In this document: piece by piece, positions 24,063-36,479 of the stretch
How the letters are laid out: every line of letters begins with the position of its first letter
Numbering within the stretch: position 1 is the stretch's first letter
DNA from: Cavia porcellus
Taxonomy: Eukaryota; Chordata; Mammalia; Rodentia; Caviidae
Reading direction: 5' to 3'
Length of the DNA stretch: 64,000 bases
Assembly (NCBI RefSeq): GCF_034190915.1
Contig: NW_026947514.1
Span: 2,377,701 to 2,441,700 of the forward strand
Notes under the pieces: model-generated
Seen by the model: only the letters and a program-made list of their open reading frames with translations
The model's database searches: none
Told to the model about the DNA's origin: nothing
Translations under genes and position numbers: made by a program

Positions 24063-24409
24063 AAATTTAAAATGGCCAGGACGTGGCTCAATGTGAAGGT
24101 TCTGGGTTCAATTCCCAGTACCGACACAGACAATACTTTCCAGGGTTTCCCCTCAATTTTCCTCATCTCTGTTTTATCCACCATCTCAGAAACCCAGCTC
24201 ACCGGGGAGCTAGGCTGGCTCCCGCTTCTTCCCTGATCATCTCCATCTTGGCTTATCCGTGATTGTATAACCAGAATACTCCCTCTTTAAAAACCTCCTA
24301 CTTGACATTAGCTTCCTGCTTGACAAAATGTTCTTGATCAAATTGATAGCTCTTTCAAGTTCCCTCAAAGTCAAAAAACTAATAAAACACTTTGATCTAA
24401 AATGGATTT

Positions 24410-24560
24410 GGAAGTTGGATGTGGTGATGCACACCTGTGATCCCAGCACTCGGGAGGCTGAGGCAGGAGGATGGCTGTGCGTTCCAGGCCAGGCTGGGCT
24501 CCATAGTGAGACCCTGTCTAGAGAAAAATAGAGAAATAGCGAGACAGAGACAGAGAGAGA
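24410..24560 (+). mobile_element. B1-type SINE
   Basis: GATGTGGTGATGCACACCTG to GAGACCCTGTCTAGAG, followed by a GAGACAGAGA-rich tail. Confidence 0.82.
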
Positions 24561-26189
24561 AGAGACAGCCAGGGCTGTAGCTTAGTACGAAGGCCCTGGG
24601 TTCAGTCCCCAGAAGCACTAAAATAAACAAACAGGGTGGCGAGGTCCACCGCTGGGGAATTACAGTCAGAGGAGCCCCTGGGCTGCGTGCCTTAGAAGGG
24701 CAGGTGCCGTGAGCTCAGCGTCCTCAAACGTGCAGGGAAAGGAGGCCTTGCAGCATGTCTGGCGGGACCAAGGTCGCACCCCTACACCCCCACCGCACCC
24801 CCACCACGCACAGGAGCCTTCAGCCTGCTGCTGAGACCAAGGTGGCCAAGGCGGCACAGCTGTCACTTATCCCAGAAACCCGCCCTGGCCTCTCCTGTCC
24901 AGTTACACCTTGGGCTGATTCTGGCCTCGCACCTACCTCAGGTGTTCAGCGACTTGCACCAGGTGTCTGCCCCACAGGGAGCTCTGGGTCCAGGGAGCAG
25001 GAGCTGGGTCCTCAGTGCAGTGTCAGCCAGGGCTGACTGAAACCCTTGCCTCTGAGCAGGCAATCAGGTATTAGAGAACCCAATTCTATCAAATTATTTC
25101 TGCCTTATTATTTGGGAATGTTTGAAATAATTTATGTTTATCTTAAAAGAAACCGGGCATTTTTATGGTAAACCCATTGCTGAGGCCGGAGGTCTGGCCA
25201 CTCAGCAGGAACAAGGTTCTGGGTTCAACACTTGGCACCACACATGCCATTACTTAACTTTTTTCATTTATTTTTATACTTCCATCAACTTCCAAAAATC
25301 CTGACAGTTGTTAAAAAGTGAGAAGCTAAGCCAGGTATGGCGGGGCACACCTCTAAGTCCAGCACTCCCGGAGGCTGAGGCAGGAGAATCACAAATTGCA
25401 GCCCAGCCTGGCCAATGCAGGGACCTAATAAGCTCTGTCTCCAAGTGAAGACGAAGACGCTGGGGATGTAGCTCAGTGCCAGGCTCTCAGCTCAGGCCCC
25501 AGGACTACAACTAAAAAATGGGCAAATAAACGAACGGAACCAAAAATAGCACACCATGCAGCCACTCGCCCTTCACTCCCACTTCCATGTGTTTTTTACC
25601 TAAGTTTTTAATTAAAAAACTTTTCTTAGCCAGGCTACACACTGTCATCCCAGCTCTGAGGAGATGGAGGCAGAAGCATGGCCAGGAGTCTGGGGCAGCC
25701 TGGACTGCAAGTGAGATCTTATCTCAGCAAACAAACAAGCCCGGAGACTTTTGGCTCCCCGAGCAAACCACAGGAGACGCAGGGGAGATTGGCTTCCATG
25801 CTGCCGGTCCATCTGTGCTTTCCCCTTCCCCTAGTACTGGGGATTGACCCAGGGTCTTCACACCGAGCTGCAGTCCCAGCCCCTTTTTATTTTTAGGCTC
25901 TTGCTTGGTCAGCACGTTGCTTAGGCTGAGCTTTAAGTTGCCACCCTCCTGCCTCAGCCTCCCAAGTGCTGGGCTTACAGGCGAGCTTCCTGCATTCTTG
26001 ACAGCAGCATCAGCCAGAGGCCCTCTAGGAAGCTGATTGCAACCTTGCTGCCCACGGGCACATGAGGAATTGCAGAACATTCCACACGTCACACAAAAAC
26101 AATTCCAAACCAGCTCACTGCCTGGTAGGGCCAGGCCGTGGGTTCAAGTCCCACTTTAGCACCAAAAAGCAAACAGGTGAAAAGACTCT

Positions 26190-26325
26190 CCATCCGGGTG
26201 TGGTGGTGTCCGTGCTGATACCTATAATCCCAGCACTCTGTGAGGCTGCAGCAGGAAGATTGAAAGTTCAAACTCAGCCTGAACAGCCAAGAGCCTGTCT
26301 CAAACTACAAGATAAAGAAGAGCTG
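26190..26325 (+). mobile_element. B1-type SINE
   Basis: CCGGGTGTGGTGGTGTC to AGAGCCTGTCTCAAAC. Confidence 0.75.
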
Positions 26326-26330
26326 GGGGA

Positions 26331-26412
26331 TCCGGGGATATAGCTTGGCAGTACAAGTGCCTGCCTGGTAAGGCCAAGGTCCTGAGTTCAATTCCTGGTA
26401 CCAGAAACAAAA
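26331..26412 (+). mobile_element. ID-like SINE
   Basis: GGGATATAGCTTGGCAGTAC, GAGTTCAATTCCTGGTACC. Confidence 0.72.
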
Positions 26413-26864
26413 GGGCTGGGGATGTGGCTCATGTTCCGTGTCCTGCATCTAACTGAATGCACAGAGCAGTCACGGCAGTGGACACCACCGCTCCCATTTG
26501 ACGGAGCAGAAGCACTCACTCAGCAAGGCACGGCCAGGATATGCGAGCCAGGGCTCACTGGTTCCACACAGAGTGGAGGGGCCTGTGACTTACAGGGCCC
26601 ACATCATGGCTGCCTTGAGGGGCTCCTGTCACACATGGGTGTTCAGTGCAGGACTGGCGTCCACAGCTGAGCAGGTGGGTAGGTAAGAGGCGAGCCACGG
26701 CTGGCCGTCAGTCACCCATGCATCCTGCCGCAGGAAGAGTCTTGTCTTTCTGTAACAGAAAATACCTCTCCACCCCGCACCGCACCAGTATACTTGTCTC
26801 TTAGTTGCCCAGGTCACAGTTCCTGTTGCAGTTCCCGTTGCTTTGTCTCCTAGAAACGGCCGGC

Positions 26865-27078
26865 ACCGTGATGCATACTGTAAGAACCAATCCCAACTGA
26901 CAAGCCACTCTGCTTCTGTACTTCCTGCTTGCTTATCCTATGAAAGCCCTAGACCACCAGACGTATTTTGAGAACGATGCCTGATCAGTGCCCTCAGTGT
27001 GAATAAATCTGCCTCCAAATCCTGGGTGTTGTTTCGGTGTTTCTACTTGCCATAGCATTTCTACAGTGCAGCCCCAAA
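26865..27078 (+). mobile_element. Possible solo LTR fragment
   Basis: TATGAAAGCCC (TATA-like) is followed about 70 bases later by GTGAATAAATCTGCC (poly(A) signal) and a T/G-rich stretch ending CTACAG, an LTR-like order. No partner was seen in the window. Confidence 0.35.
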
Positions 27079-27978
27079 ATCTAGTCAGCTGTCCCATCTG
27101 TGCAACACCACTTTTGGTGGAGGAAAACCTCTGCACACCTTACGGAGAGGGTGCTGTCAGGCCCCAGTGAGACACTTCCGTAAAAATGTTTTTTTCATTT
27201 AATTTCCTTCTTCTTTAATTTTTACTGGTACATTTCAGATGTACATAATGATAGCATTCATCATATGAAATTTGTACCTGTACATGATCTATCTTGCTTC
27301 TTTTTTCCCATTCTCCTCTCCTCCCATCAACTCTCCTTCCCCTCCTTATTTACAAAAGCTTTGTTTCCCTTTTTTCCTCCCATTACCTTTTCTTTTTCTT
27401 GGCCCTTCCTTTCCCACTCCTGTTCTCCATTGTTCCCCTTCTCATTGAACATTTCCTTCCCATTTCCCAGCATCTGTTACACACTTTGGCCCTTAGGTAC
27501 ACTCAGTTTTCACACCAAAAAAATACGCAATATTTAAACATGTGTGTCCTATTTCTTTCACTTAGAGTATGGACTCAAGGTGCATCCATTTAGCTAGAAA
27601 TGTCTCCGGCTTATAGCACTCCACTGTATAAAAAGTCTTCTTTATCCATTCACTGGTTTTGGGGCATTTGGAGTGTTTGCAAGATTTAGCTGTTACAAAC
27701 CGTGCTGTTATAAACATGCATGCACACATGTCGCTGTGGTTTGATGCTTTTAATCTTTTATGAAGATACCAAGAAGAGGAATGGCTGGGTCGAATAGAAC
27801 TTCTGGTCCTAGTTTTTGAGGAATCTCCACATTGATTTCCACAGTGGTTGCACCAGTCCACACTCCCACCCACAGTGGAGAAGGGCTCCTTTCCCCCCAC
27901 AGCTCCTCCAATATTTGTTATTGGTTGATTTCATGATAGTAGCCATTCTTTCTGGGGTGAAGGGGAATATCAATGCTG

Positions 27979-28091
27979 TTTTTTTTTTTTTTTTTTTGTC
28001 TTTTTCGTTTTTTATCGGTACCAGGGATCGAACTCACGACTGCCTGCTTGCAAGGCAGGCGCTTATGCCGCTGAGCTAAATCCCCAGCCCC
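27979..28091 (-). mobile_element. SINE in L1 #2, antisense
   Basis: Target duplication CAATGCTGTTT. Confidence 0.92.
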
Positions 28092-28156
28092 AGCAATGCT
28101 GTTTTAATTTACAACTCTCAAATTACCAGTGATATTGAGCATTTTTAGTGTGGTGT

Positions 28157-28250
28157 TGTGTTGTGTTTTTGCTTTTTGGTACTGGGATCAACCTCACAAC
28201 CTTGTGCTTGCCAAGCAGGCACTTGTGCCACTGAGCTAAACCCCGGGCCA
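28157..28250 (-). mobile_element. ID-like SINE in L1 #2, antisense
   Basis: Older copy with T/G-rich tail; CAAGCAGGCACTTGTGCCAC. Confidence 0.75.
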
Positions 28251-29280
28251 CGTGTTTTTCCTATTTTTATTTGCCATCTCTACCTCTTCACTTGAGAAGT
28301 GTGTGTTCATTTCAGATGCCCATTTTTAGATTGGACCTTTAAATTTGGGGGGAGTCTGATAGTTTTGAGTTCTTTATATGTTTTAGATGTTAGTCCTTTG
28401 TCTGAGGAACAACTGACAAATAATTTCTCCCACGTTGTGGTTTGTCTCTTCATTCTGTTTGTGGTTTCTTTCACCACACAAAAGCTTTTTAGTAAGGTGA
28501 TATCCCAGTTGTTGATTCTTTGTGATAGTTTCTGTGCAGCTGGGGTTTCCTCATAAATTTGTTTGGAAATACAGGGACTTGCTATGTAGTTCAGGTTGGG
28601 CTTGAACTCACTATGGAACCCAGGCTGCCTTTGAACTCGAGGTGATCCTTCTCCTGACTTAGCCTCCCGAGTGCTGGGATTACAATAGTCTTTCCCTACA
28701 GCATACATGTCTTCAAGAGTTCTATCTATTCTGTCTTCCAGCAGATTTGGTGTTTCTGTTTTAGTTTTTGGCTCTTTGGTTCCTTTCAATTTTAGTTTAG
28801 CGCGTGGCAAAAGATCTATGTCTACTTTAATCTTTGGCATGTAGAAAGTCAGTTTGTCCAGCCCCATTTCTTAAAGAAACTGTCTCCTTTGTCAAAAATA
28901 AGGTGATTGAGTGTATCTGGAGCTGTCTCTGCTTCTTCTAATCTGTCCCGGTGGCCCTCTGGTTCCCCATCCCCAGTGCCACGCTGTTTTCAATCACAGT
29001 ACAATTTCAGGTCAGGGATTGTGAGGTCACCTTTCTTACTTTTGTTGCCAAAAACTGATATTGCTATTCTAGGTCTCTCCTGGTTCCAAGAGAATTTTAG
29101 GATTGTTTTCTAATTCTGTGCAATATGCTTTTGGGCTTTAATTGGGGCTGTATTAAATTTGTATAAGAATTTTGGGAGAAGGCCATTTTCACTACATAGG
29201 TTCTTCCAACCTAAGGACAAGGAAAATCTCTCCATTTTCTGATATCCTCTTCAATCTCTTTTTTCAGAGTACTGTAGTTT

Positions 29281-29381
29281 TTTTGTTTTTGTTTTTGTTT
29301 TTTATTGGTACCAGGGATCGAACTCACGACTGCCTGCTTGTAAGGCAGGCACTTACGCCGCTCAGATAAATCCCCAGCCCC
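29281..29381 (-). mobile_element. SINE in L1 #2, antisense
   Basis: Target duplication AGAGTACTGTAGTTTT. Confidence 0.93.
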
Positions 29382-30036
29382 AAGAGTACTGTAGTTTTCA
29401 ATGTAGAAATCTTTTATTTCCTTTGTTAGATTGATTCCTAAGTGGGTTTTTGTTTGTTTGTTTAGTTTTGCTTTGCGTTTGGCTGCTATTGTGAAAGGTA
29501 TTGTTTCCTTAATTGCTCTCTCAGTGGGTTTGCTATTTGTGTACAAGAAGGCTACTGAGTTTTGAGTGTTGATTTTGTATCCTTCTATGCTACTGCATTG
29601 AGTTATTAAGTCTAGAAGTCTTTTGGTGTGGAGTTTTTGTGATTTTTCTATGTAGAGTATCATGTCATCCTCAAATACTGATAATTTAACTTCTCCCTTT
29701 CCTGTCTTATTCCTTTTATTTCTTTCTCTTGTCTAATGGCTCTGGATAGTGTTTCCAGAACTATATCAAATAGATTGGTGACAGTGGGCATCCTTGTGTT
29801 GTTCCTGATTTTAGGGTAAAAGTTTTCAGTTTTTGTCCAGTTAATATGATGTTGGCTCTTGGATTGTCATAGATGGCTTTTATCAGATTGAGATAAAGAC
29901 TCTTTTCCAATTTTCTGTAGAGTTTTTATCCTGAATGGGTATTGGATTTGTGAAATTCTTTTTCTGTATCACTGAGATGATTATACAGTTTTTGGTTTTG
30001 GTTCTGTTAATATAGTGTATTACATTCACTGATTTA

Positions 30037-30216
<180 letters not shown>

Positions 30217-31053
30217 AATGCTGTACAATCTTGATGATTTGCTGCATTTCTGTTTGCCAGTATCTTCCTGAGGATTCTTTGTCTAGGTTCCTTAGGGACA
30301 GTGGCCTACAGTTCTCTCTTTTGGTTGGATCCTTGTGTGGTTTTGGTAGCAGGGTAACACTTCCAACGCAGGCACCACTAGCAGCTGCCAGTCAGGGTGA
30401 GGTCTCCATCAAGTGGGCAAGAGGACAGTGAGCTTTGCTACCCTTTGACTTTCAACCTCTGAATTTTTCTTTCCTTTCTTTCTTTCTTTTTTTTTTTGGT
30501 TCCATTTTTCCTTCTCTGCCTGGTTACAGGCTTTGCCTGCTGGATTCATTCTTTTGGGGTTCATGGAGCTATGGTCTTTGTTACCACTCTAGACTGTCCT
30601 TCAGAACATTTTGGAGTCCTGGTTTGGTGGTCGTGACTTTCTTCAGATGTTCTTTGTCATGGAAGTATCTTTTTTCTTCATCAATTTTGAAAGATAGCTT
30701 GCTGGTTAGATCATCTGGGAAGGAGGTTGTTTTCTTCTAGGGCTTGAAATACCACACTCCAAGCTCTCCTTGACCTGAGAGTTTGGATTGAATTGTTTAC
30801 TGTGATTCTGATTCTGATGGACTTTCCTTTATAGGTGATTTGTTTCTTTTCTCTAACAGCTTTTAATATTCTATCTTGCGTTGAATTTCTGGAATCTTGA
30901 CTATGATGTGCCTTGGTGTAGGTGTTTTGTTTGTTTCTTTGTTTTATCATGGCTAGTGGAAATCCAAATGCCTCACTTATCTGTATGTCAAATTCCTTTT
31001 CCCTGCCAGGGAAGCTTCTGACATGACTTCTGTGCGCTATCTTTTACATTTTT

Positions 31054-31178
31054 TTGTTTTGTTTTGTTTTGGGGTTTTTTTGGGTCTTTTTCCTTTTTAT
31101 GGGTACTGGGGATCTAACCCACGACTGCCTGCTTGCAAGGCAGGTGCTTATGCTGCTGAGCTAAGTCCCCAGCCCCTT
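31054..31178 (-). mobile_element. SINE in L1 #2 ORF1, antisense
   Basis: TATCTTTT flanks both sides. Confidence 0.88.
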
Positions 31179-31548
31179 ATCTTTTGCCTTTTCATTGATT
31201 CTGATTCTTGTCTGTATCATCTAGCAGTTGTTGGTTTCATTTTTCATGGTTCTTTTCTTTTTTTTGAAGGCAGTAAAATACAGCAAAACAAGAAAGGACA
31301 AATCCAATTGAAACAATGCAGTGAAATTGGTACAGAACTTCAGGGTAGGATAACAGTAATAGCTAATGTAATATGTCTTGTATTTTCACAGTAGTTGTCC
31401 ATTCAATCAGGTATAGCAAAATCAAACCCAAAACAGAACATTATAAAACCTATCAAAGCAGGATATTGAATTTAGCAAATTCAACACAGTGAGAACAGTG
31501 AGAGCAAAAGAGTGTGAACAATACTGGCCTTCAAAGAGAAGATGGAAA

Positions 31549-31661
31549 GGCTGGGAATTTTGCTCGGCGGCATAAACGTCTGCCTTGCAAGCAGGCAGTC
31601 ATGAGTTCGATCCTTGGTACCAATAAAAATGAAAAAGACAAAAAAAAAAAAAAAAAAAAAA
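31549..31661 (+). mobile_element. tRNA-Ala-type SINE
   Basis: AGAGAAGATGGAA repeated on both sides; tail AATAAAAATGAAAAAGAC. Confidence 0.92.
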
Positions 31662-32094
31662 AGAGAAGATGGAAGGAAACCCCCATGTTTGCAGTATTGC
31701 ATGCCACCATCCTCCCAAGAGACGCTCAGACCTCTGGCCCAGGTCAGCATATTCAACCCAACAACACACGCATTTAGTTGCTTTATGTGCCTTAGTTGCT
31801 ATCGACTCCGGCTGGCCTTGAAACCATCTGGTTACTAACCAGGGCAGGGAGGGGGCTCCCTTGCTATTCTTAAGAAATCTTTCTTTTCATGATTGCTAAC
31901 TGCAATCCTGTCTTCCATATCTGATATTCTGTCCTCATATTGGCTCATTATAATGCATATACTTTAAGTGGAATTTTAAATCTGAATATTTGTGTGAATC
32001 GGTTTCATAGATTCCATTCTTTTCTTATGTTGGACATTCAAGGTTTCATTCATTATCCTAAGCTCCTTGTTTGTTTTTGTTGTTATTGTTTGTT

Positions 32095-32240
32095 TGTTTG
32101 TGTTGAGACACAGTCTCACCATGTAGTTTAGACTGGCCGTGAGTTCACTGTGTAGCCCAGGCTGGCCTTGAGTTTGTGGCAATCCTCCTGCCTCAGGTGC
32201 CTGAGTGCTGGAATCACAGGTTTGTGCCGTACACTCTGTC
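32095..32240 (-). mobile_element. B1-type SINE in L1 #2, antisense
   Basis: TTTGTGTTGAGACACAGTCTC, with GTGTAGCCCAGGCTGGCCTT showing the duplicated segment. Confidence 0.82.
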
Positions 32241-32825
32241 ATTAACCATGTCTTTCATTATGGTCGCCATTTGAGACATGATTTCTGATTTGATTTTTTT
32301 CTAGAGCCTCATTTGTCTGCTTTGTTATTTTCAGTGCTCCCTCTTCAGAGCGTCCCTGGGGGGGCTTTCAGATTGTTCCAGCTCACTGCCCTTGCGTTTG
32401 CCTTTGGTGAGTTGGAAGTCTAGGGCTGCATCTTGCTTAAGTGTCTTCTCATTTTCTATTTTTTTTTAATTCCTAGGTTGATGATTGCAAATTGCTATGG
32501 CAAGCAGGTGATTTTATTGCTAGTATTTAAAACCCTCAGAAAATAACTGCTTCAAAAATTGAAAAAAAAGAAAGAAAATAACTGCTTCTCAGAGATGTTT
32601 TCTGGCTGTAGTGGCTTTTGGGTTTTAAGCCTATTGCAAGATCTTATCTCTTCAGGTTTTTTTTTTTTTTTTTTTGTCTTTTTGAGACAGGTTCTTGCTG
32701 TTCAGTTCAGGTTGACCTTGAGCTCACTTTGGATCCTAGGTGTTAGGTCTGAGAAAGGGAGGATGGGGAAGGAAGAAAAGAGTGGGGAAGGAAAGAGTGG
32801 AGTGGGGTGGAAAGAGTGGAAGGAG

Positions 32826-32929
32826 TGGGGCTGGGGGTTTGGCTCAGCGGCATAAGCACCTGCCTTGCAAGCAGGCGGTCGTGAGTTCGATCCCCGGTAC
32901 CAATAAAAATGAAAAAGACAAAAAAAAAA
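32826..32929 (+). mobile_element. tRNA-Ala-type SINE
   Basis: AGAGTGGAAGGAGTG repeated on both sides in a purine-rich stretch. Confidence 0.92.
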
Positions 32930-32952
32930 GAGTGGAAGGAGTGGGTGGCGGT

Positions 32953-33313
32953 GGCTGCAAAGATAAGAAGTATAAAATATAAGTAACCTTTATTTCGGGA
33001 ATGTGGGGAGAGACACCCCCCCACCCCCGGGGCACAGCATCTCCATCCCAGGGCGGCAGTCTCTCTCTGGAACACACACACACTCTCACGTGGAGTGAGG
33101 CCCATAAGTAGCCTCTGTCTGGGGTGGACCCCAAGGGGCATTAGGGATGCACAGGTAGCCCATTGGCACACGTTTGGTGCCAGAGGCAGGTTCTTAGGGA
33201 TGGGGGTATAGGGTTACAGGTAAATCTCTAAGGGGCGGAGGAGGCAGGAGCTCTTTAATTTGGCTGAGGCTTCTCCTGGTTAAAGTGTCCGGTCTGGGCC
33301 AGCAACTCTTTCA
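32953..33313 (-). mobile_element. Antisense LTR (copy 1 of a pair)
   Basis: Read on the minus strand it begins TGAAAGAGTTGCTGGCCCAG. It carries a poly(A) signal in CGAAATAAAGGTTAC and ends ...CTTTGCA. It shares block order with 33470-33939, including CATTAGGGATGCACAGGTAGCCCATTGG. An ERVK-like LTR is the best guess. Confidence 0.6.
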
Positions 33314-33469
33314 TATCCCATCTTATGATTATTAGGAAAAGGGGTGAAGATTTCTCTCTGTAACTACTTCCTGCTGGCTGAGGGTGCTGTATTGGGGTCT
33401 AGGGGAGTCGACGGGATGAAGGTTGATGCCCAGGTAGATGCTGATGTTAGGTGTTTTAGAGGATTATTT

Positions 33470-33939
33470 CCAAAAGATGAAAAATATTTCCAAAAGATGA
33501 GAAGTATAAAATAAAAAGCAGCCTAGGGGCTGGGGATTTAGCTCAGCGGCATAAGCGCCTGCCTTGCAAGCAGGCAGTTGTGAGTTCGATCCCTGGTACC
33601 AATAAAAAGGAAAAAGACAAAAAAAACTGTATTCCAACCAAAATAAAAAGCAGCCTTTATTCTGAGAACACGGAGAGAGATGACCAGCACCTCCACCACT
33701 GGTGTCTGGTGATCTCTCCGGCGGACACGTGGCGTGGGGGCCTTGTAAATAGCCTCGGTTTGGGGTGGAACCTAAGGCGGGCATTAGGGATACACAGGTA
33801 GCCCATTGGTCCTAGGTTTGGCGCCATATGTAAATTTCCAGGGGGGAAGATGGCATCACAGGTAACTTCCTAGGGGCAGGGGAGATAGGGGCTTCCTGCT
33901 TCCTGGCTACAGTGTCCTATCTGGGCCAAAACCCTTTCA
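33470..33939 (-). mobile_element. Antisense LTR (copy 2), split by a SINE
   Basis: Minus strand begins TGAAAGGGTTTTGGCCCAGA and holds GAATAAAGGCTGC as poly(A) signal. A SINE with a 17-bp target duplication interrupts its U5 side at 33526-33656. About 155 bp of unidentified sequence separates it from copy 1. Confidence 0.6.
33526..33639 (+). mobile_element. tRNA-Ala-type SINE with 13-nt 3' extension
   Basis: SINE body and A-rich tail at 33526-33626, then CTGTATTCCAACC (33627-33639) before the right copy of the target duplication AAAATAAAAAGCAGCCT (33508-33524 and 33640-33656). The 13 nt are not part of the LTR or of other SINE copies here, so they look like transduced 3' flank of the source locus. 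Confidence 0.8.
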
Positions 33940-34516
33940 CTAGGCTGGTCTTGAATTCACAACGATCCTCCTGCCTCAGCCTCCCGAGTGCTGGGATTAC
34001 AGGCATGAGCCACCACGCCAGGCTACCTCTTCAGTTTTTGAGGAGTGAAAAACTGCTGCCCATTTGACCCAGCCCCTGCTTCTTTGGCACTGACTTAGTA
34101 TTGTTTATGATCCTTAGGCAAGCTCAGTCTTGGGATACCAAGAAGAACAATTGATTAAAACAATTATGTCACCTTGGCTAAAGTACTACTATCAGCAATA
34201 ACAATAGCATCAGTCTACAAAATAACAAACTGTGGTAAGTATTAATTTGCCACTTTTAACCATACGAAGTCAATTTGTGGCTAGAAAACAAAACCTAAAA
34301 CAAAATAGAAAATTGTATATAGTAAATATGCCCTCAGTAGGGCAATTTTACCTTTAGGAGAGAAAATTTAAAAGGAGATTCTTGTAATCCACAAACGAGC
34401 CTCCAAGCTTGAGTTCAAAAAATGAGGCAAAAACATATTTTAAAAAAGCAGCGCCAATTTATTGTATCCTGGGCCCAGCAACACAGTGCAGTTGGAGATT
34501 GCAAAAGCTGTGTATG

Positions 34517-34600
34517 GGGACTGGGGATTTAGCTCAGCGGCATAAGCGTCTGCCTTGCAAGCAGGCAGTCATGAGTTCGATCCCTGGTACCGAAAAAGAC

Positions 34601-34633
<33 letters not shown>
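34517..34633 (+). mobile_element. tRNA-Ala-type SINE
   Basis: AAAGCTGTGT repeated on both sides; A tail over 30 bases. Confidence 0.92.
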
Positions 34634-34636
<3 letters not shown>

Positions 34637-34671
34637 GTGTGTGTTCCGCCTCCCATACTTGCAACCTTTAT

Positions 34672-34687
34672 ATATATATATATATAT
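34672..34687. repeat. (TA)n short tract
   Basis: Eight TA units next to a SINE-containing segment. Confidence 0.85.
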
Positions 34688-35159
34688 CACTGTTTACAGA
34701 GTAAGCAGTTTGGGTGTGGATCAGGAGATAGGCTAATGGGGAAGATCCTGTTTTCCTCAGCAGAGAACAGAGGAGTCTAGCAGCAGTTAACCTTTTGTTA
34801 CCTTATTTTAGCACCACATCTGTTATTTGTAGAGGGCAGCAATGGTTAACATATCAATTAGGTCACCCAGAGGAAGAAGGGAGAAGAAAAACCTATGTGA
34901 CCAGTTAGGGTCACATTACAGGTATTTTGGTATAAAACAAATATAATGAAGCTCTTTTTTCTAGTGTACAACAGAGATGAGGAGAAAATAGAGAAATAGA
35001 GGAAGATAAAAAACATTAGAATAAAAGACATTAAAAGCAAGGCTGAGAACAAAGAAATGTTACACAAACTTTGGAAAACGGTGAAGAAGACAAGAAGAAA
35101 AGAAAGAATGTGAAATAAAAAAAATAGAACAGAACAACAAGAACACTAGAAACCATTTT

Positions 35160-35700
35160 CACACTTGTATAAAAACAAAAACAAGAGAAGAAAAACATGT
35201 GCATGTCAGGGCATGTCTCTCCTGTCCCAGAGTGACAGAGCCAGAGCTGTGCTATTAACCCCAGCAAGCCAGCATTATGGTTGGGCTGTGAGTAATCCCG
35301 GCAGGCCTGCACCTTTAGCCCCATTGGAGTTCAGTGGGTCTCTGGCTGTGAGGCTGGAGCCGGATTTGTTCAGCCTGCAGCACTCCGTGTACCTCCTGCT
35401 GGCTGGAGCTCGGCCGATTGTCCTGCTGCAGACTTGAGCTCAGTTCCACCTCACCCTGACTCTGGGAGCTGCTAGGTGGAGCCTGCAGCTGCTCTGATTC
35501 TGTGCTCAGTTGGCCCCTCTCCAGGATGGCTCCTGGCCAGTCATCCTCTCCTGGGGAAGTCTGAACAGCTCACCAGCCGCTGCATTGTGCTGTGCTCATT
35601 GCTCTGTTCCACTGGTGGGTTCATCTGTGGAGGCCTCTGGGGTCTCCAGTAGTCACCATGCCTCTGCCACCTCTCCTGTGCAGTGAGAGAGCATAATCAT
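35160..35700 (-). mobile_element. Antisense L1 5' UTR fragment
   Basis: Shares a block order with the 5' UTR of L1 #1 at 10790-11060 (AGGATGGCTCCTGGCCA against AAAATGGCTCCTAGCCA, then CAGCTCACCAGCCGCTGCA against CTCACCACCAGCCAGTGCA). It may be the displaced 5' end of L1 #2. Confidence 0.6.
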
Positions 35701-36174
35701 GCATTTTCTTCACTCATCATCACAGAGAAAGTCTGCAGAGCCAGCATGTTCCCAGGGGGGCAGGTCCCTGTCTTCCTGTGTCCTAACCTGTCACAGGAGG
35801 ATCATATCCTGTTTCTGCTATGTATGGCTTGGAAACCCAGAGTATGATGCTTGTTCCCAGCAGGGAGCTGATGCACCGAGACCCAAAAGCTCCAGTATCC
35901 CCCTAAATCAGATATAGTACATGTCTGTCCCAGGGCCCAGCACCTCTGGATCTCCCTGTGCTACATCATTGTGACATCAGATTCAGTGGGGCAGGCAAAG
36001 GGAAAAAGCTCTCCAAGAGTGAGCAGCGATGGTGACCAGCTATGACTTGAAACTGCTGTCCTAGTTAAACAGCTGTTTTGGCTGTGTCTAGATGCCCCCA
36101 AAATCCTGGCTACGGGTAGGGCATTTTCAAAGGCAGCTGGATCTAGAGTGTGTGGTTGATTCATGGTGCAGTGC

Positions 36175-36478
36175 TGAGATGAAGGGAGGGTGATTACTCA
36201 ATCAGTCCACTGATTGGCTTGGCACTGTCCTAATCCAGATAGCCTAGATAGAGTGTAGAAGGCGCAGAAAAAGCTGCTAAGCTCCCTTGCTTGTTGCTTT
36301 TGCTACCCTGTAACCACCACGAACTCCTTCCCCTCTGGTACCCATCTGCCATAGGCCCCTGTTTGGAGCTAGCTGGCTATGAACTGAAACCTCCGCAAAC
36401 CGGGAGCTAAATAAACCTTTCTTCCTCTAACTCTGGGTGTTGGGTATTTTGTCTCAGCAATAAGTAACTAAGACAACA
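36175..36478 (+). mobile_element. hAT-Charlie-like (URR1-type) fragment
   Basis: Contains GAACTGAAACCTCCGCAAAC, GAGCTAAATAAACCTTTCTT and CAGCAATAAGTAACTAAGACA, the order of the URR1-type 3' half. 57960-58110 is a second copy of this end. Confidence 0.5.
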
Positions 36479-36479
36479 C

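Larger units (their letters stand above)
30480..32480 (-). mobile_element. Antisense L1 ORF1 (L1 #2), interrupted
   Basis: The ORF1 C-terminal domain reads on the minus strand at 30711-30950 (RILKAVREKKQITYKGKSIRI, RRAWSVVFQALEENN). ORF1 N-terminal sequence is at 31860-32480. Between them (about 31260-31855) lies an insertion containing one unit of the ~145-bp repeat and a SINE. Confidence 0.8.
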
